NCBI GenBank assembly: GCA_016209015.1
Contig: JACQWY010000018.1
Coordinates: 140,831 to 204,830 of the forward strand
Reading direction: 5' to 3'
DNA: 64,000 nt
From: Gammaproteobacteria bacterium
Lineage (GTDB): Bacteria > Pseudomonadota > Gammaproteobacteria > Ga0077536
Of the stretch, positions 1-8,898 are shown one piece after another. The notes under the pieces are model-generated. The model had not been told where the DNA came from. It did no database searches and saw only the letters and a program-made list of their open reading frames with translations. Each line of letters starts with the position of its first letter. The stretch's first letter is position 1. Made by a program: the position numbers and the translations under genes.

Positions 1-750
1 TTCGTACGCCAGCACCTGCTGCCGGTTCAGAAGCGTCGCGATGCCGTCCGTGAGCTGGATTTCGCCGCCCGCGCCGCGCGCCGTCTTCTCGAGGATGCCC
101 ATGATCTCGCCGGGCAGGATGTAACGGCCCACGACGCCGAGATTCGACGGTGCGACGTCGGGCTTCGGCTTCTCGACGATGCTCTGGATCTTCGCCACGC
201 GCTCGTCGATCTGCTTGACCTCGACGATGCCGTACTTGTCCGTGTCCTCCTTCGGCACCGGCTGCACGGCGATCACGCCCGTGTTGTAGTGCGAGAAGAC
301 GTCGACCATCTGCTTCAGGCAGCCCTTCTCGCCGCCGTCGATGAGATCGTCCGCGAGCAGGATCGCGAACGGCTCGTTGCCGATCGCCGGCTTCGCGCAC
401 AGCACCGCGTGACCGAGACCGAGCGGCTCGGCCTGGCGGATGTAGATGCACGACACGCCCTTCGGCAGGATGTTGCGCACGATGTCGATCATCTGCGACT
501 TCTTGCTCTTCTCGAGCTCGACCTCGAGCTCGTAGGCCTTGTCGAAGTGATCCTCGATCGACCGCTTGTTGCGGCCGGTGACGAAGATGAGCTCCTCGAT
601 GCCCGCCGCGACCGCTTCCTCCGCGGCGTACTGGATGAGCGGCTTGTCGACGACCGGCAGCATTTCCTTGGGATTCGCCTTGGTCGCGGGCAGGAACCGC
701 GTGCCGAGACCTGCCACGGGGAAAACCGCCTTCCTGATTGCACTCGTCAT
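1..750 (-). CDS. galU: UTP--glucose-1-phosphate uridylyltransferase (3' end outside window)
   Basis: Makes UDP-glucose from UTP and glucose-1-phosphate in the cytoplasm, the precursor for the Ugd and epimerase steps encoded upstream in the same locus. The 250 codons present start with the nucleotide-binding signature [11 protein letters not shown] at residues 14-24, followed by the family motif [10 protein letters not shown] and, near the cut end, GEIQLTDGI. Full-length GalU is about 290-300 residues, so roughly 40-50 C-terminal residues lie beyond position 1. The ATG at 750 overlaps the stop of the upstream WbpM-like gene by four bases (ATGA), so the two are translationally coupled and galU is the last visible gene of the operon. 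Identification is firm; the only defect is truncation by the window edge. Confidence 0.95.
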   Translation of the reverse strand, partial: MTSAIRKAVFPVAGLGTRFLPATKANPKEMLPVVDKPLIQYAAEEAVAAGIEELIFVTGRNKRSIEDHFDKAYELEVELEKSKKSQMIDIVRNILPKGVSCIYIRQAEPLGLGHAVLCAKPAIGNEPFAILLADDLIDGGEKGCLKQMVDVFSHYNTGVIAVQPVPKEDTDKYGIVEVKQIDERVAKIQSIVEKPKPDVAPSNLGVVGRYILPGEIMGILEKTARGAGGEIQLTDGIATLLNRQQVLAYE

Positions 751-2618
751 GAATTGCTCCGTTTGAATTGAACGACCGTGGTGTTCTGCGGCTGCGGAAT
801 GGTCTGCGACAGCTCCGGCACCGCTTCGGTGAGCAGCTTGCGGATGCGTTCCTCCGCGAACTCCTCGCAAGCCGCCATGAGCTCCTCGAACAGCTCGCGG
901 ATGCGCACCGCGTCGAGCTGCGTATGTCCGGCGAGCAGGAGCTTCTCGTGGCGCGTCGGCGCGAGGTTCTCGTCCGCGCGGAAGAGCTCCTCCTTCAGCT
1001 TCTCGCCGGGCCGCAGGCCCGTGTAGACGATCTGGATGTCGCGCCCGGGGACGCGGCCCGAGAGCCTGATCATCTGCTCGGCGAGATAACTGATCGACAC
1101 CGGCTCGCCCATGTCGAGCACGTAGATCTCGCCGCCCTGCCCGATCGCCGCGGCCTGCAGGATGAGCTGCGAGGCTTCGGGTATCGTCATGAAGTAGCGC
1201 GTCGCCTCGGGATGCGTGACCGTCACCGGTCCGCCGGACTTGATCTGCTCCTGGAAGAGCGGCACGACGCTGCCGGCCGAGCCGAGCACGTTGCCGAAGC
1301 GGACCGTGATGAAGCGCGTGGCCGAACGCTGGTTGCGCACTTCGCAGAGCAGCTCCGCGAAGCGCTTCGTCGCGCCCATCACGCTGCTCGGCCGCACCGC
1401 CTTGTCGGTCGAGATCAGCACGCAGGCCTCGCAGCCGAACTGGTCCGCCGCTGCGGTGACGAGATGTGTGCCGAGCACGTTGTTGCGCACGCCTTCGCGC
1501 GCCTGGGCTTCGACGATCGGCACGTGCTTGTAGGCCGCGGCGTGGAACACGAGTCGCGGCTTCCAGGTCGCGAACGCGTGGTGCAGTGCCGGCCGGTCGC
1601 ACACGTCGCCGAGCACGCAGTGCAGATCGAGACGCGGATGGCTGGCGCGCAGCTCGCGCTCGACGAGATAGAGATGATGCTCGCTGCGTTCGAAGACGAC
1701 GAGCCGGCCCGCGCCGAGACGCGCGACCTGCCGGCAGAGCTCGGAACCGATCGAGCCGCCGCCGCCGGTGACGAGCACGGCCTTGCCGGCGAGCTGGGAC
1801 TGGATCGTCTGCCAGTCGAGCTCGACTTTCGCGCGGCCGAGCAGATCGTCGATCGACACGTCGCGCAATTCGCGCAGCGCGCCGCCGTTCACGAGATCCT
1901 GCAGTCGCGGCAGCGTGCGGAACGGCAGGCCCGTTCGCTCGCAGATTTCGACGATGCGCCGCATCTCGGCGCTCGTCGCCGAGGGGATCGCGATCAGCAC
2001 GAGCTCGATCTGGAGCTTCTGCGCGAGCCGCGGCAACTGATCGATCGCACCGAGGATCGGCACGCCGTGGATGCGCGCCTTGCGCAGCGAGCTGCGGTCG
2101 TCGACGAAGCCGACCGGCACGTAGCCGCCGCCGCGCAGCATGTCGCGCACGAGCGTCTCGCCGCCGGAGCCCGCGCCGATGATGACGGTGCGCTGCCCGG
2201 AGGAGAGCTGCTTCAGGCTCAGCGAGCGATCCTTCCACAGGCGGTACATGAGCCGCGGCCCGCCGAGCGTGCCGATGAGGAACATCGGGTAGAGCACGGT
2301 CATGGAGCGCGGAATGCCTTCGAGGCGGTTGATGACGAAGAGCGCGATGCCGATGCAGCCCGCACCGAGCACCGCCGCGCGCAGGATGTTCCAGAGATCC
2401 TGCAGGCTCGCGAAGCGCCACACGCCGCGGTAGAGTCCGAAACGCTGCACGATCAGGCCCTGCACGATCAGCACGACCGGCAGCGCCTGCAGCGCGTGTG
2501 CGAGGTTGTCGTGCGGCGGCAGCTCGAAGTTGAAACGGGCGTAGAGCGCGATCATCCACGCCGCGGCGATGGCCACGGCGTCGTGCAGGATCACCTTGTT
2601 GCGTCGGCTCAGGGGCAT
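747..2618 (-). CDS. WbpM/CapD-type membrane nucleotide-sugar 4,6-dehydratase
   Basis: A 623-residue inner-membrane enzyme of the WbpM/FlaA1/CapD group, which dehydrates UDP-N-acetylglucosamine towards UDP-QuiNAc or UDP-FucNAc sugars. About four hydrophobic segments fill the first 125 residues. A first Rossmann fold has [10 protein letters not shown] near 145. The catalytic SDR domain has [11 protein letters not shown] near 285, [16 protein letters not shown] near 400-415 (the long-form M-x-x-K arrangement) and the PGEKLKEEL tail motif. The length matches full-length WbpM (about 660) rather than soluble FlaA1. It lies next to a WbpL-type initiating transferase, the classical wbpL-wbpM arrangement, so its product is probably the first sugar placed on undecaprenyl phosphate. 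The exact stereochemistry of the product cannot be read from sequence. Confidence 0.9.
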   Translation of the reverse strand: MPLSRRNKVILHDAVAIAAAWMIALYARFNFELPPHDNLAHALQALPVVLIVQGLIVQRFGLYRGVWRFASLQDLWNILRAAVLGAGCIGIALFVINRLEGIPRSMTVLYPMFLIGTLGGPRLMYRLWKDRSLSLKQLSSGQRTVIIGAGSGGETLVRDMLRGGGYVPVGFVDDRSSLRKARIHGVPILGAIDQLPRLAQKLQIELVLIAIPSATSAEMRRIVEICERTGLPFRTLPRLQDLVNGGALRELRDVSIDDLLGRAKVELDWQTIQSQLAGKAVLVTGGGGSIGSELCRQVARLGAGRLVVFERSEHHLYLVERELRASHPRLDLHCVLGDVCDRPALHHAFATWKPRLVFHAAAYKHVPIVEAQAREGVRNNVLGTHLVTAAADQFGCEACVLISTDKAVRPSSVMGATKRFAELLCEVRNQRSATRFITVRFGNVLGSAGSVVPLFQEQIKSGGPVTVTHPEATRYFMTIPEASQLILQAAAIGQGGEIYVLDMGEPVSISYLAEQMIRLSGRVPGRDIQIVYTGLRPGEKLKEELFRADENLAPTRHEKLLLAGHTQLDAVRIRELFEELMAACEEFAEERIRKLLTEAVPELSQTIPQPQNTTVVQFKRSNS

Positions 2619-2628
2619 CCGCCCATCC

Positions 2629-3627
2629 TCATTCGCGAAGTAAAGCGCGCCCCCGGCGGAGGATCGCGCCCCATATCGTACCAGCTAGCGCGTAGGCGAT
2701 CAGCGTCGCGACCGGCCCGAGGCCCGGCCGTGCCGCCGCCAGGCACGCCAGCGGGACCGACACTGTGAAGCAGAGCACGGCGAGCGCCGTCGCGACGCGT
2801 TGGTGCGGCCAGCCGCCTCGCACGAGCAGTTGATAGGCGTGGCAGCGATGCGCGCGGAACCACGGCTCACCGGCGAGCATGCGCCGTACGAGCGTGGCCG
2901 TCGCGTCCGTGACGAAGGGCGAGATCAGGATCAGCAGCGGCCAGGGCGCACAGCCCTGCGCGGCGCCGGCGACGCCGAGGCTCGCGAACTGGAAGCCGAG
3001 GTAGTAGCTGCCCGCATCGCCCATGAAGATGCGTGCCGGCGCCCAGTTCCACCACGTGAAGCCGAGGCTCGCGCCGGCGAGCCCGGCCGCGACGAGGCCT
3101 GCCGCACCGCAGCCGCCGCGCGTGTACAGCACGCCGAGCACACCGGCGGCGACGATCGCCTGCGTGCCGGCGATGCCGTCCGAGCCGTCCATGAAGTTGT
3201 AGAGGTTCACGAGCCACGCAACGCCGACGGCGAGCACGAGCGCACGCAGGACTTCGAGCGGCGGGACGAGCGGCGGCCAGGGCGTCGCGAGCACGCAGGC
3301 GAGCGCGACCGCGAGTTGGATCGCGAGCCGCAGCCGCGTGCCGAGCGGGCGGTGATCGTCGAGGAAGCCGAGCGCCGCCATGACGAGCGCGCCCCACCAC
3401 CATACGCCGAGCGCGCGCGGTGCGTCCGCGGAGAGCGCGACGTACGCGTGGACGAGGCCCGCGACGATCACGATCGCGATCCCGCCGCCGCGCGGGACCG
3501 GCGTCGCGTGCAGGCTGCGCGCGTTCGGTCGGTCGATCACGCCGCGCGCGAGCGCGTAACGCCGCACGCCGCCGGTGAGCAGCGCGGCGCAGGCCGCGCC
3601 GAGGACGAAGACCGCGATCTGCGGCAT
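2629..3627 (-). CDS. WbpL/WecA-family undecaprenyl-phosphate sugar-1-phosphate transferase
   Basis: A polytopic membrane enzyme of the GT4/MraY-like family (332 residues) that moves an N-acetylamino-sugar-1-phosphate from UDP to undecaprenyl phosphate and so starts lipid-linked glycan assembly. The family's acidic motifs are present: FLDDH near 95, NLYNFMDGSDGIAG near 142-155 and FMGDAGS near 192, with a HAYQ motif in the last cytoplasmic loop. Around ten hydrophobic helices span the whole length. The start at 3627 shares one base with the upstream epimerase stop (TGATG). The N[LF]YNFMDGxDG form is typical of WbpL rather than MraY. Paired with the WbpM-like gene downstream, it probably uses UDP-QuiNAc or UDP-FucNAc; that substrate is inferred. 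Confidence 0.88.
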   Translation of the reverse strand: MPQIAVFVLGAACAALLTGGVRRYALARGVIDRPNARSLHATPVPRGGGIAIVIVAGLVHAYVALSADAPRALGVWWWGALVMAALGFLDDHRPLGTRLRLAIQLAVALACVLATPWPPLVPPLEVLRALVLAVGVAWLVNLYNFMDGSDGIAGTQAIVAAGVLGVLYTRGGCGAAGLVAAGLAGASLGFTWWNWAPARIFMGDAGSYYLGFQFASLGVAGAAQGCAPWPLLILISPFVTDATATLVRRMLAGEPWFRAHRCHAYQLLVRGGWPHQRVATALAVLCFTVSVPLACLAAARPGLGPVATLIAYALAGTIWGAILRRGRALLRE

Positions 3628-4598
3628 CAACGCCGCGTCCCGAGATACCAGGCCGCCGTGCGTGCGAGCGCCTCTTCCGTCGCGACGACGGGCGCCCAGC
3701 CGAGCGCGGCGCGCACGGCGCTGCTGTCGACGACGAGCGAGCCCGCGAGCCGCTGGTAGATGCCGGGCCGGCGGACGGCGAGGCACGCGACACGGAACAG
3801 CGCATCCGGACAGCGCAGCACCCAGGCGCGCCTGCCCATCGCCTGCGCGAGTGCGCGCACGAGCTCCGCGGTCGAGAACTCGCAATCGGCGATCGTGTAG
3901 GTGCCGCGGCAGGGCCCGGTCTTGAGTGCGGCGAGCACGAGGGCATGCGCGAGATTGTCGCGATAGACCAGGCTGCGCAGATTGTCGACCGCGCCGAGCG
4001 GCCAGGGCAGGCCGAGCAGGATGCCGCGCATGAGCAGCGCGAGGTTCGCCTTGTTGCCCGGACCGTAGACGAGCGGCGGACGCAGCACGAAGAGCTCGAA
4101 CGCGCCGCGCGCCGCGTGCTCGCCGAGCAGGCGTTCCGCGGCGAGCTTGCTCTCGCCGTAGGGCCCTTCGGGACGCGGCAGCGCATCGCCGGCATGGCGC
4201 TGCCACTCGCCGGTCGTCTCGCGCACGGAACGTTCGCCGTTGACCTTGATCGAGCTCGCGAACACGAAGCGCGCGACGCCCGCGTCCGCGGCCTGCGCGG
4301 CGAGGGCCGCCGTGGCGTCGACGTTCACGCGCTGATACGCGGCGCGCTCGCCGTCCGCTTCGCCGCGGTGCGTGTGCGCGGCGAGATGGACGACGGCGTT
4401 CACGCCGTCGAGCGCGGCGCGAAAATCGGTGTTCGCGTCGAGCTCGCCGACGAGGACGGCCTGCGTGCCCGCGGGCGCGCCGTCCGCGCGGCGTACCGCC
4501 GCGACGACCTCGACGCCGCGCGCGAGCAGCGCTTCGCAGACCGCGGCGCCGACGAAGCCGCTCGCGCCCGTGACGAGGATGCGGGGCTTCGCGTTCAT
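3627..4598 (-). CDS. NAD-dependent epimerase/dehydratase (WbpV/GalE-like SDR)
   Basis: A 323-residue extended SDR acting on a nucleotide sugar. The N-terminus has the Rossmann motif GASGFVGAAV (residues 10-19), the catalytic pair appears as YGESKLAAE near 140, and VLRPPLVYGPGNKAN is the substrate-side motif common to the WbpV/WbpK and Fnl groups. In O-antigen loci this type is a 4-reductase or epimerase that works after a WbpM-like 4,6-dehydratase, giving UDP-QuiNAc or UDP-FucNAc for the initiating transferase. Its neighbours here are exactly a WbpL- and a WbpM-like gene, which supports that role. The ATG at 4598 overlaps the stop of the upstream glycosyltransferase by four bases; the 3' end overlaps the WbpL-like start by one base. 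The exact reaction is inferred. Confidence 0.85.
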   Translation of the reverse strand: MNAKPRILVTGASGFVGAAVCEALLARGVEVVAAVRRADGAPAGTQAVLVGELDANTDFRAALDGVNAVVHLAAHTHRGEADGERAAYQRVNVDATAALAAQAADAGVARFVFASSIKVNGERSVRETTGEWQRHAGDALPRPEGPYGESKLAAERLLGEHAARGAFELFVLRPPLVYGPGNKANLALLMRGILLGLPWPLGAVDNLRSLVYRDNLAHALVLAALKTGPCRGTYTIADCEFSTAELVRALAQAMGRRAWVLRCPDALFRVACLAVRRPGIYQRLAGSLVVDSSAVRAALGWAPVVATEEALARTAAWYLGTRR

Positions 4599-5722
4599 GC
4601 CGCGCCCCGCAGCCGGGCATAGAGCGCGAGCGTCTCGGCGGCGATGCGCGCGGAAGAGAACTCGAGCTCGACGAGCGCGCGTCCGCCGGCGCCGAGCGTC
4701 GCGCGCCGCGCCGGATCCGCGATGAGCCCGGCGAGCGCGGACGCGAGCGCCGCGGCATCGCGCGCCGGCACGAGCACACCGCTCACCCCGGGACGACAGA
4801 TCTCGCGGCAGCCCGGCACGTCGGTCGAGACCAGCGGACGCGCGCAGGCCGCGGCCTCGAGCAGCACTTTCGGCAGACCCTCGCGATACGACGGCAGGCA
4901 GACGATGCTCGCCTCGGCGTAGACCGCGGGCATGTCCTCGCGCTGTCCCCACCATTCGATCGCGCCTTCGTCGACCCAGGCTTCGACCTCGCGCTCGGGG
5001 ATCGCCGCCGGATTGTCGGGATCCGTCCCGCCGACGAGCGCGAGCCGCGCCGCGACGCCGCGCGCTCTCAGCAGGCGCGCCGCGGCGACGAATTCCTCGA
5101 TACCCTTGTCGCGGATGAGACGCGCGGGCAGGACGACGACGTCCTCCGCCGGCAGCGGGGTCGGGGCGTAGCGCGCGACGTCGACGCCCGAGCCCGCGAT
5201 CAGCGTGCGCCGCGCGGCGCTGCCGAGGCCGTGGCTCTCGAGGAGCGCGCAATCGTCGGCGTTCTGCGCGATCACGTGACAGTTGCGCCGCGCGAGGATC
5301 ACGCGCAGCGCCGTGACGAGGATGCGCTGGATGCCGCGCGCGCGGCGGTCGGAAGAGGAGAACAGATAGCCCATGCCGGTGACGGCGTGCACGAAGCGCG
5401 TACGGCGCATGAACAGGATCGCGAGACCGGCGAGCAGCATGGGTTTCAGCGAGACGAGGTGCACGACGTCGGGCCCGAGCCGGCGCAACGCGGAGGCGAG
5501 CGCGAACACCGCGGCGACGTCACGCGCGGGATGGCGGAGCGAACGTTCGAACGGCATCTCCACGATCTCGAAACCCTCGGCGGCCATGCGCTCGCGATGC
5601 GCGGTGGTGCGCGTCGCGACCGCGACCGCATAGCCCGCGTCGCGCGCCTGCCGCGCGAGATCGAGCCGGTGCGACCAGAAGTACCAGTCCTCCGTGACGA
5701 CATAGACGATGCGCGGCTGCAT
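4595..5722 (-). CDS. GT4 glycosyltransferase
   Basis: A 375-residue GT-B-fold retaining glycosyltransferase. The N-terminal domain opens with YVVTEDWYFWSHR and has the VVHLVSLKPMLLAGLA stretch shared with PglA/WbpH-like transferases that add amino sugars to a lipid-linked acceptor. The C-terminal donor domain has LPARLIRDKGIEEF near 215 and the GT4 EX7E motif as EGLPKVLLE near 285, within SYREGLPKVLLEAAA. It is cytoplasmic and membrane-associated. It sits directly upstream of the epimerase/WbpL/WbpM group and probably adds the second sugar to the undecaprenyl-linked primer. Acceptor and donor are not predictable further. Confidence 0.88.
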   Translation of the reverse strand: MQPRIVYVVTEDWYFWSHRLDLARQARDAGYAVAVATRTTAHRERMAAEGFEIVEMPFERSLRHPARDVAAVFALASALRRLGPDVVHLVSLKPMLLAGLAILFMRRTRFVHAVTGMGYLFSSSDRRARGIQRILVTALRVILARRNCHVIAQNADDCALLESHGLGSAARRTLIAGSGVDVARYAPTPLPAEDVVVLPARLIRDKGIEEFVAAARLLRARGVAARLALVGGTDPDNPAAIPEREVEAWVDEGAIEWWGQREDMPAVYAEASIVCLPSYREGLPKVLLEAAACARPLVSTDVPGCREICRPGVSGVLVPARDAAALASALAGLIADPARRATLGAGGRALVELEFSSARIAAETLALYARLRGAA

Positions 5723-5729
5723 GCGGCCG

Positions 5730-7682
5730 TCAGTGCCGCCAGCGTTCGCGCCACGCCTCGAACATCAGCACGCCCCACAACGCGTACTGGAAGCCGCCCT
5801 CGCCGGCGAGATGCGCCCGCCAGGCCGCGCGCACCGGCGTCGCGTCGATGTAGCCCGCACTCTCGAGGCGGCGCGCGTCGAGCAGGTGCTCGGCCCAGTC
5901 GCGAAGCGCCCCGCGCAGCCAGTGATCGATGGGGATGCCGAAGCCCATCTTCGGCCGTTCGAACAGCGCCGGCGGCACGTAGCGCGCGAGCACCTGGCGC
6001 AAGACCCATTTTCCGACGCCGTCGCGCACCTTGTATTCATGCGGCATGCGCCAGGCGAGCCCGACGACGTCGTGATCGAGGAAGGGCACGCGCGATTCGA
6101 GACTCACGGCCATGCTCGCGCGATCGACCTTCACCAGGATGTCGCTCGGCAGATAGTGCACGGCATCGAGGTACATCATGCGCTCGACGTGGTTCGAGAA
6201 GCGCGCGTCGAGCTCCGGCGGGCAGAGTACGGTCGCGGGCTCGTGCGCGCCGGGCACCATGCTCCCCGCCTCCTTCCACAGCGAGATGAGCCGGAAGTAC
6301 ATCTGCATCGGCTCGCGCAGCAGGGCGAGCGCCGCGAGCTTGTGCAGCTTGTCGCCCGGTGCGCGGAAGCGGTAACGGGCCGGGACGAGCGGGCCGAGCG
6401 CCGCGAAGATCCGATCCCAGTGTCGCGGCGGCAGCACGGTCAGCAGGCGCGCGGCGAGGGCGCGCAGCGGCGCGGGTGCGACGGCCAGCCGCTGCCACAG
6501 CTCGAGCGCGAGCGAGTAGCGCGTATAGCCCGCGAAGAGCTCGTCGCCCGCGTCGCCCGACATCGCGACCGTCACGTGGCGGCGGGCGAGCGCGGAGACG
6601 AGATACGTCGGGATCTGCGAGGAATCCGCGAACGGCTCGTCGTACATGTCGGCGAGCCGCGGGATGACCGCGCGCGCTTCTTCCGAAGTCACGTACAGCT
6701 CGGTGTGATCCGTCCCGAGATGCTGGGCGACCGCCTTCGCGTGCGGCGCCTCGTCGTACTCGCGCTCGTCGAAGCCGATGCTGAACGTGCGCACGGGCCG
6801 CGTGCTCTCGGCCTGCATGAGCGCGACGACGGTCGAGGAATCGATGCCGCCGGAGAGGAACGCGCCGAGCGGCACGTCGGCGACCATGCGCAGGCGCACC
6901 GAGCGGCGCATCGCGGCGTCGAGCGCCTCGACCGCGGCGGCGGCATCGCCGTCGAAGGGCGCGGCCTTGCCGGCCTGCACGGCCGCGGCGAGCGACCAGT
7001 AAGGGCGCGGCTCGGGCAGGTGTCCCGACCCGTTCGCCGTGACGACGACGAACGTGCCCGGCACGAGCTGCTTCACGCCGCGATAGATGCAATAGGGCCC
7101 GGGCACGTAGTTGTGCCTGAGATACAGCGGTACGACGTCGCGATCGATCTCCGGCCGGAACTCCGGCCAGCCGTGCAGCGCCTTCAGCTCCGAGCCGAAC
7201 AGGAACACGCCGCCGTGCCAGCCGTAGTACACCGGCTTCTCGCCGAGGCGATCGCGCGCGAGCATCAAGCGCCGTTCCGTGCGATCCCACAGCGCGATGG
7301 CGAACATGCCGTTCGTGCGCGCGAGCGTCTGCTCGAGGCCCCAGGCCGCGAAGCCCTCGACGAGGATCTCGGTGTCGGAGTGGCCGGCGAACGCGGCGCC
7401 GCGCGCCTCGAGCTCGCGGCGCAGATCCGCGAAGTTGTAGATCTCGCCGTTGAACGCGATGACGTAGCGCCCGCACTTCGAATGCATGGGCTGCGCGCCG
7501 AGCGGCGAGAGATCGAGGATGGAGAGACGCCGGTGGCCGAGCGCGATCCCGGCCTCTGCGTCACACCACACCGCGCCCGCGTCGGGGCCGCGATGATGGA
7601 GCTTCTCGGTCATCGCCCCGGCGCGCGCCGCGAGTGCGGCGGCCTCGCCCTTGAAGTTGAGGAAGCCGGTCAGGCCGCACAT
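5730..7682 (-). CDS. asnB: Asparagine synthase (glutamine-hydrolysing) family amidotransferase
   Basis: A 650-residue two-domain amidotransferase. Cys2 of the N-terminal MCGLTGF is the class II glutaminase nucleophile, and GEIYNF near 79 is the glutamine site. The synthetase domain has the PP-loop SGGIDSS near 273-279 for ATP pyrophosphatase activity, followed by SGDAGDELFAGY. Such homologues are common inside O-antigen and capsule clusters, where many amidate uronic acids or other sugar carboxylates rather than aspartate. Because the locus also makes UDP-glucuronate/galacturonate and a UDP-HexNAcA, glycan uronamide formation is a plausible alternative to asparagine synthesis. It ends 7 bases before the upstream start of the GT4 gene at 5722. 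Confidence 0.92.
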   Translation of the reverse strand: MCGLTGFLNFKGEAAALAARAGAMTEKLHHRGPDAGAVWCDAEAGIALGHRRLSILDLSPLGAQPMHSKCGRYVIAFNGEIYNFADLRRELEARGAAFAGHSDTEILVEGFAAWGLEQTLARTNGMFAIALWDRTERRLMLARDRLGEKPVYYGWHGGVFLFGSELKALHGWPEFRPEIDRDVVPLYLRHNYVPGPYCIYRGVKQLVPGTFVVVTANGSGHLPEPRPYWSLAAAVQAGKAAPFDGDAAAAVEALDAAMRRSVRLRMVADVPLGAFLSGGIDSSTVVALMQAESTRPVRTFSIGFDEREYDEAPHAKAVAQHLGTDHTELYVTSEEARAVIPRLADMYDEPFADSSQIPTYLVSALARRHVTVAMSGDAGDELFAGYTRYSLALELWQRLAVAPAPLRALAARLLTVLPPRHWDRIFAALGPLVPARYRFRAPGDKLHKLAALALLREPMQMYFRLISLWKEAGSMVPGAHEPATVLCPPELDARFSNHVERMMYLDAVHYLPSDILVKVDRASMAVSLESRVPFLDHDVVGLAWRMPHEYKVRDGVGKWVLRQVLARYVPPALFERPKMGFGIPIDHWLRGALRDWAEHLLDARRLESAGYIDATPVRAAWRAHLAGEGGFQYALWGVLMFEAWRERWRH

Positions 7683-7743
7683 GGGGAGACCCCGGGTCGG
7701 AGGGAATTCATCGCGGCGATCTTACGGGACGCGGGGGACGCTG

Positions 7744-8898
7744 TCACAGCGGCCGGGCGAGCGCGCGATAGAGCGCGGCATAGCGCGCCGCGATCGCCGT
7801 CATGCCGTAGCGTTCGGCGATGCGTTCGCGGCCGGCCAGACCGGCCTGCCTGCGCTCCGCCGCCGGCAGCGCGAGCACTTCGGCCCAGGCCGCCGCGAGT
7901 GCGCGCGGATCGTCCGGCTCGACGAGCCGGCCGCGGTCGCCGACGAGGAGCGCGGCGTCGCCGACGCGCGTCGCGACCACCGGCACGCCGCAGGCCATCG
8001 CTTCGCCGAGCACGTTCGGAAAGCCTTCGCCGTAGTTCGCGGACGAGGTCGCGACGTCGAGCGCCGCAGTGATCGCCGGTACGTCCTCGCGGGCGCCGAG
8101 CAGATGGCAGCGCGTGTCGAGCCCCGCCTCGGCGATCCAGCCGGCGAGCGCGGCGTTCGCTGCCGTCATGCCCTCGCCGCAGAGCACGAAGTGCACCTCC
8201 GGCCTGACCGCGGTGAGGAGACGCGCCGCCGCGAGGAACCCGCGGTGATCCTTCTGCGGATCGCAACGCGCGACCATGCCGACGAGCGGCGCGTCGGGAT
8301 CGAGGCCGAGCTCGGCGCGCAGCGCCGCGCGCGCGCCGGCAGCGGGCCGGAAGTGCTCGAGATCGAAGCCGTTCGGGATGCATTCGAGGCGGGCGGCGGC
8401 GTAACCGAAAGCGCGATGCACCTCGGCCGCGGTCTCGGAGCACGACACGATGCGCGCCGGCAGGACGTTCGAGAGCAGCGCGCAGGCCCGCGCCACGGCG
8501 AGCGTCGTGCCGCGCGTGCGGCCGCGCTCGAGCGTGCTCTGACGCAGGTTCCAGACCGTCGGCACGCGGCCCGCGAGCAGCGCGGCGATCCCGCCGACGA
8601 GATCCGCGTGATACATCCAGGTCTGGACGAGCGCGGGCCGCCACGCCCGCATCCAGCGCGCGAGGCGCAGCACTTTCAGCGGACTCGGCAGCCGCGGGTC
8701 GAGACCCAGCGCGTGCACCGGAATGCCCTGCGCCGCGAGCCGTGCGCCGATGGGGCCGACGCCGCCGAGACTCCACACCGCGGATTCGAACTCGCGCGGG
8801 TCGAGCGCGCCGAGCAGGCGCTCGAGCATGCGCTCCGCGCCGCCGTAGCCGAGGCCGGTGATGACGTGGACGACGCGCAGGCGTGCGGGCGCGCTCAT
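7744..8898 (-). CDS. GT4 glycosyltransferase
   Basis: A 384-residue GT-B glycosyltransferase. The start at 8898 was chosen because it gives MSAPARLRVVHVITGLGYGGAE, the normal N-terminus of this subfamily with the acceptor-side GLGYGGAE loop, and because it overlaps the upstream stop by four bases (ATGA). The donor domain shows GMVARCDPQKDHRGF near 222 and the EX7E motif as EGFPNVLGE near 300. It is closely similar in layout to the next gene upstream (YGGAE, EGFPNVVGE), which points to a duplication within the locus. It should be cytoplasmic and add one residue of the repeat unit; linkage and sugar are unknown. Confidence 0.88.
   Translation of the reverse strand: MSAPARLRVVHVITGLGYGGAERMLERLLGALDPREFESAVWSLGGVGPIGARLAAQGIPVHALGLDPRLPSPLKVLRLARWMRAWRPALVQTWMYHADLVGGIAALLAGRVPTVWNLRQSTLERGRTRGTTLAVARACALLSNVLPARIVSCSETAAEVHRAFGYAAARLECIPNGFDLEHFRPAAGARAALRAELGLDPDAPLVGMVARCDPQKDHRGFLAAARLLTAVRPEVHFVLCGEGMTAANAALAGWIAEAGLDTRCHLLGAREDVPAITAALDVATSSANYGEGFPNVLGEAMACGVPVVATRVGDAALLVGDRGRLVEPDDPRALAAAWAEVLALPAAERRQAGLAGRERIAERYGMTAIAARYAALYRALARPL

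Noticed and set aside
768..2768. Very long plus-strand open frames opposite the glycan genes (and similar ones elsewhere)
   Set aside because: They mirror real genes in high-GC DNA; translations are rich in Arg/Ala/His/Asp without domain motifs, while the minus-strand frames carry clear family signatures.
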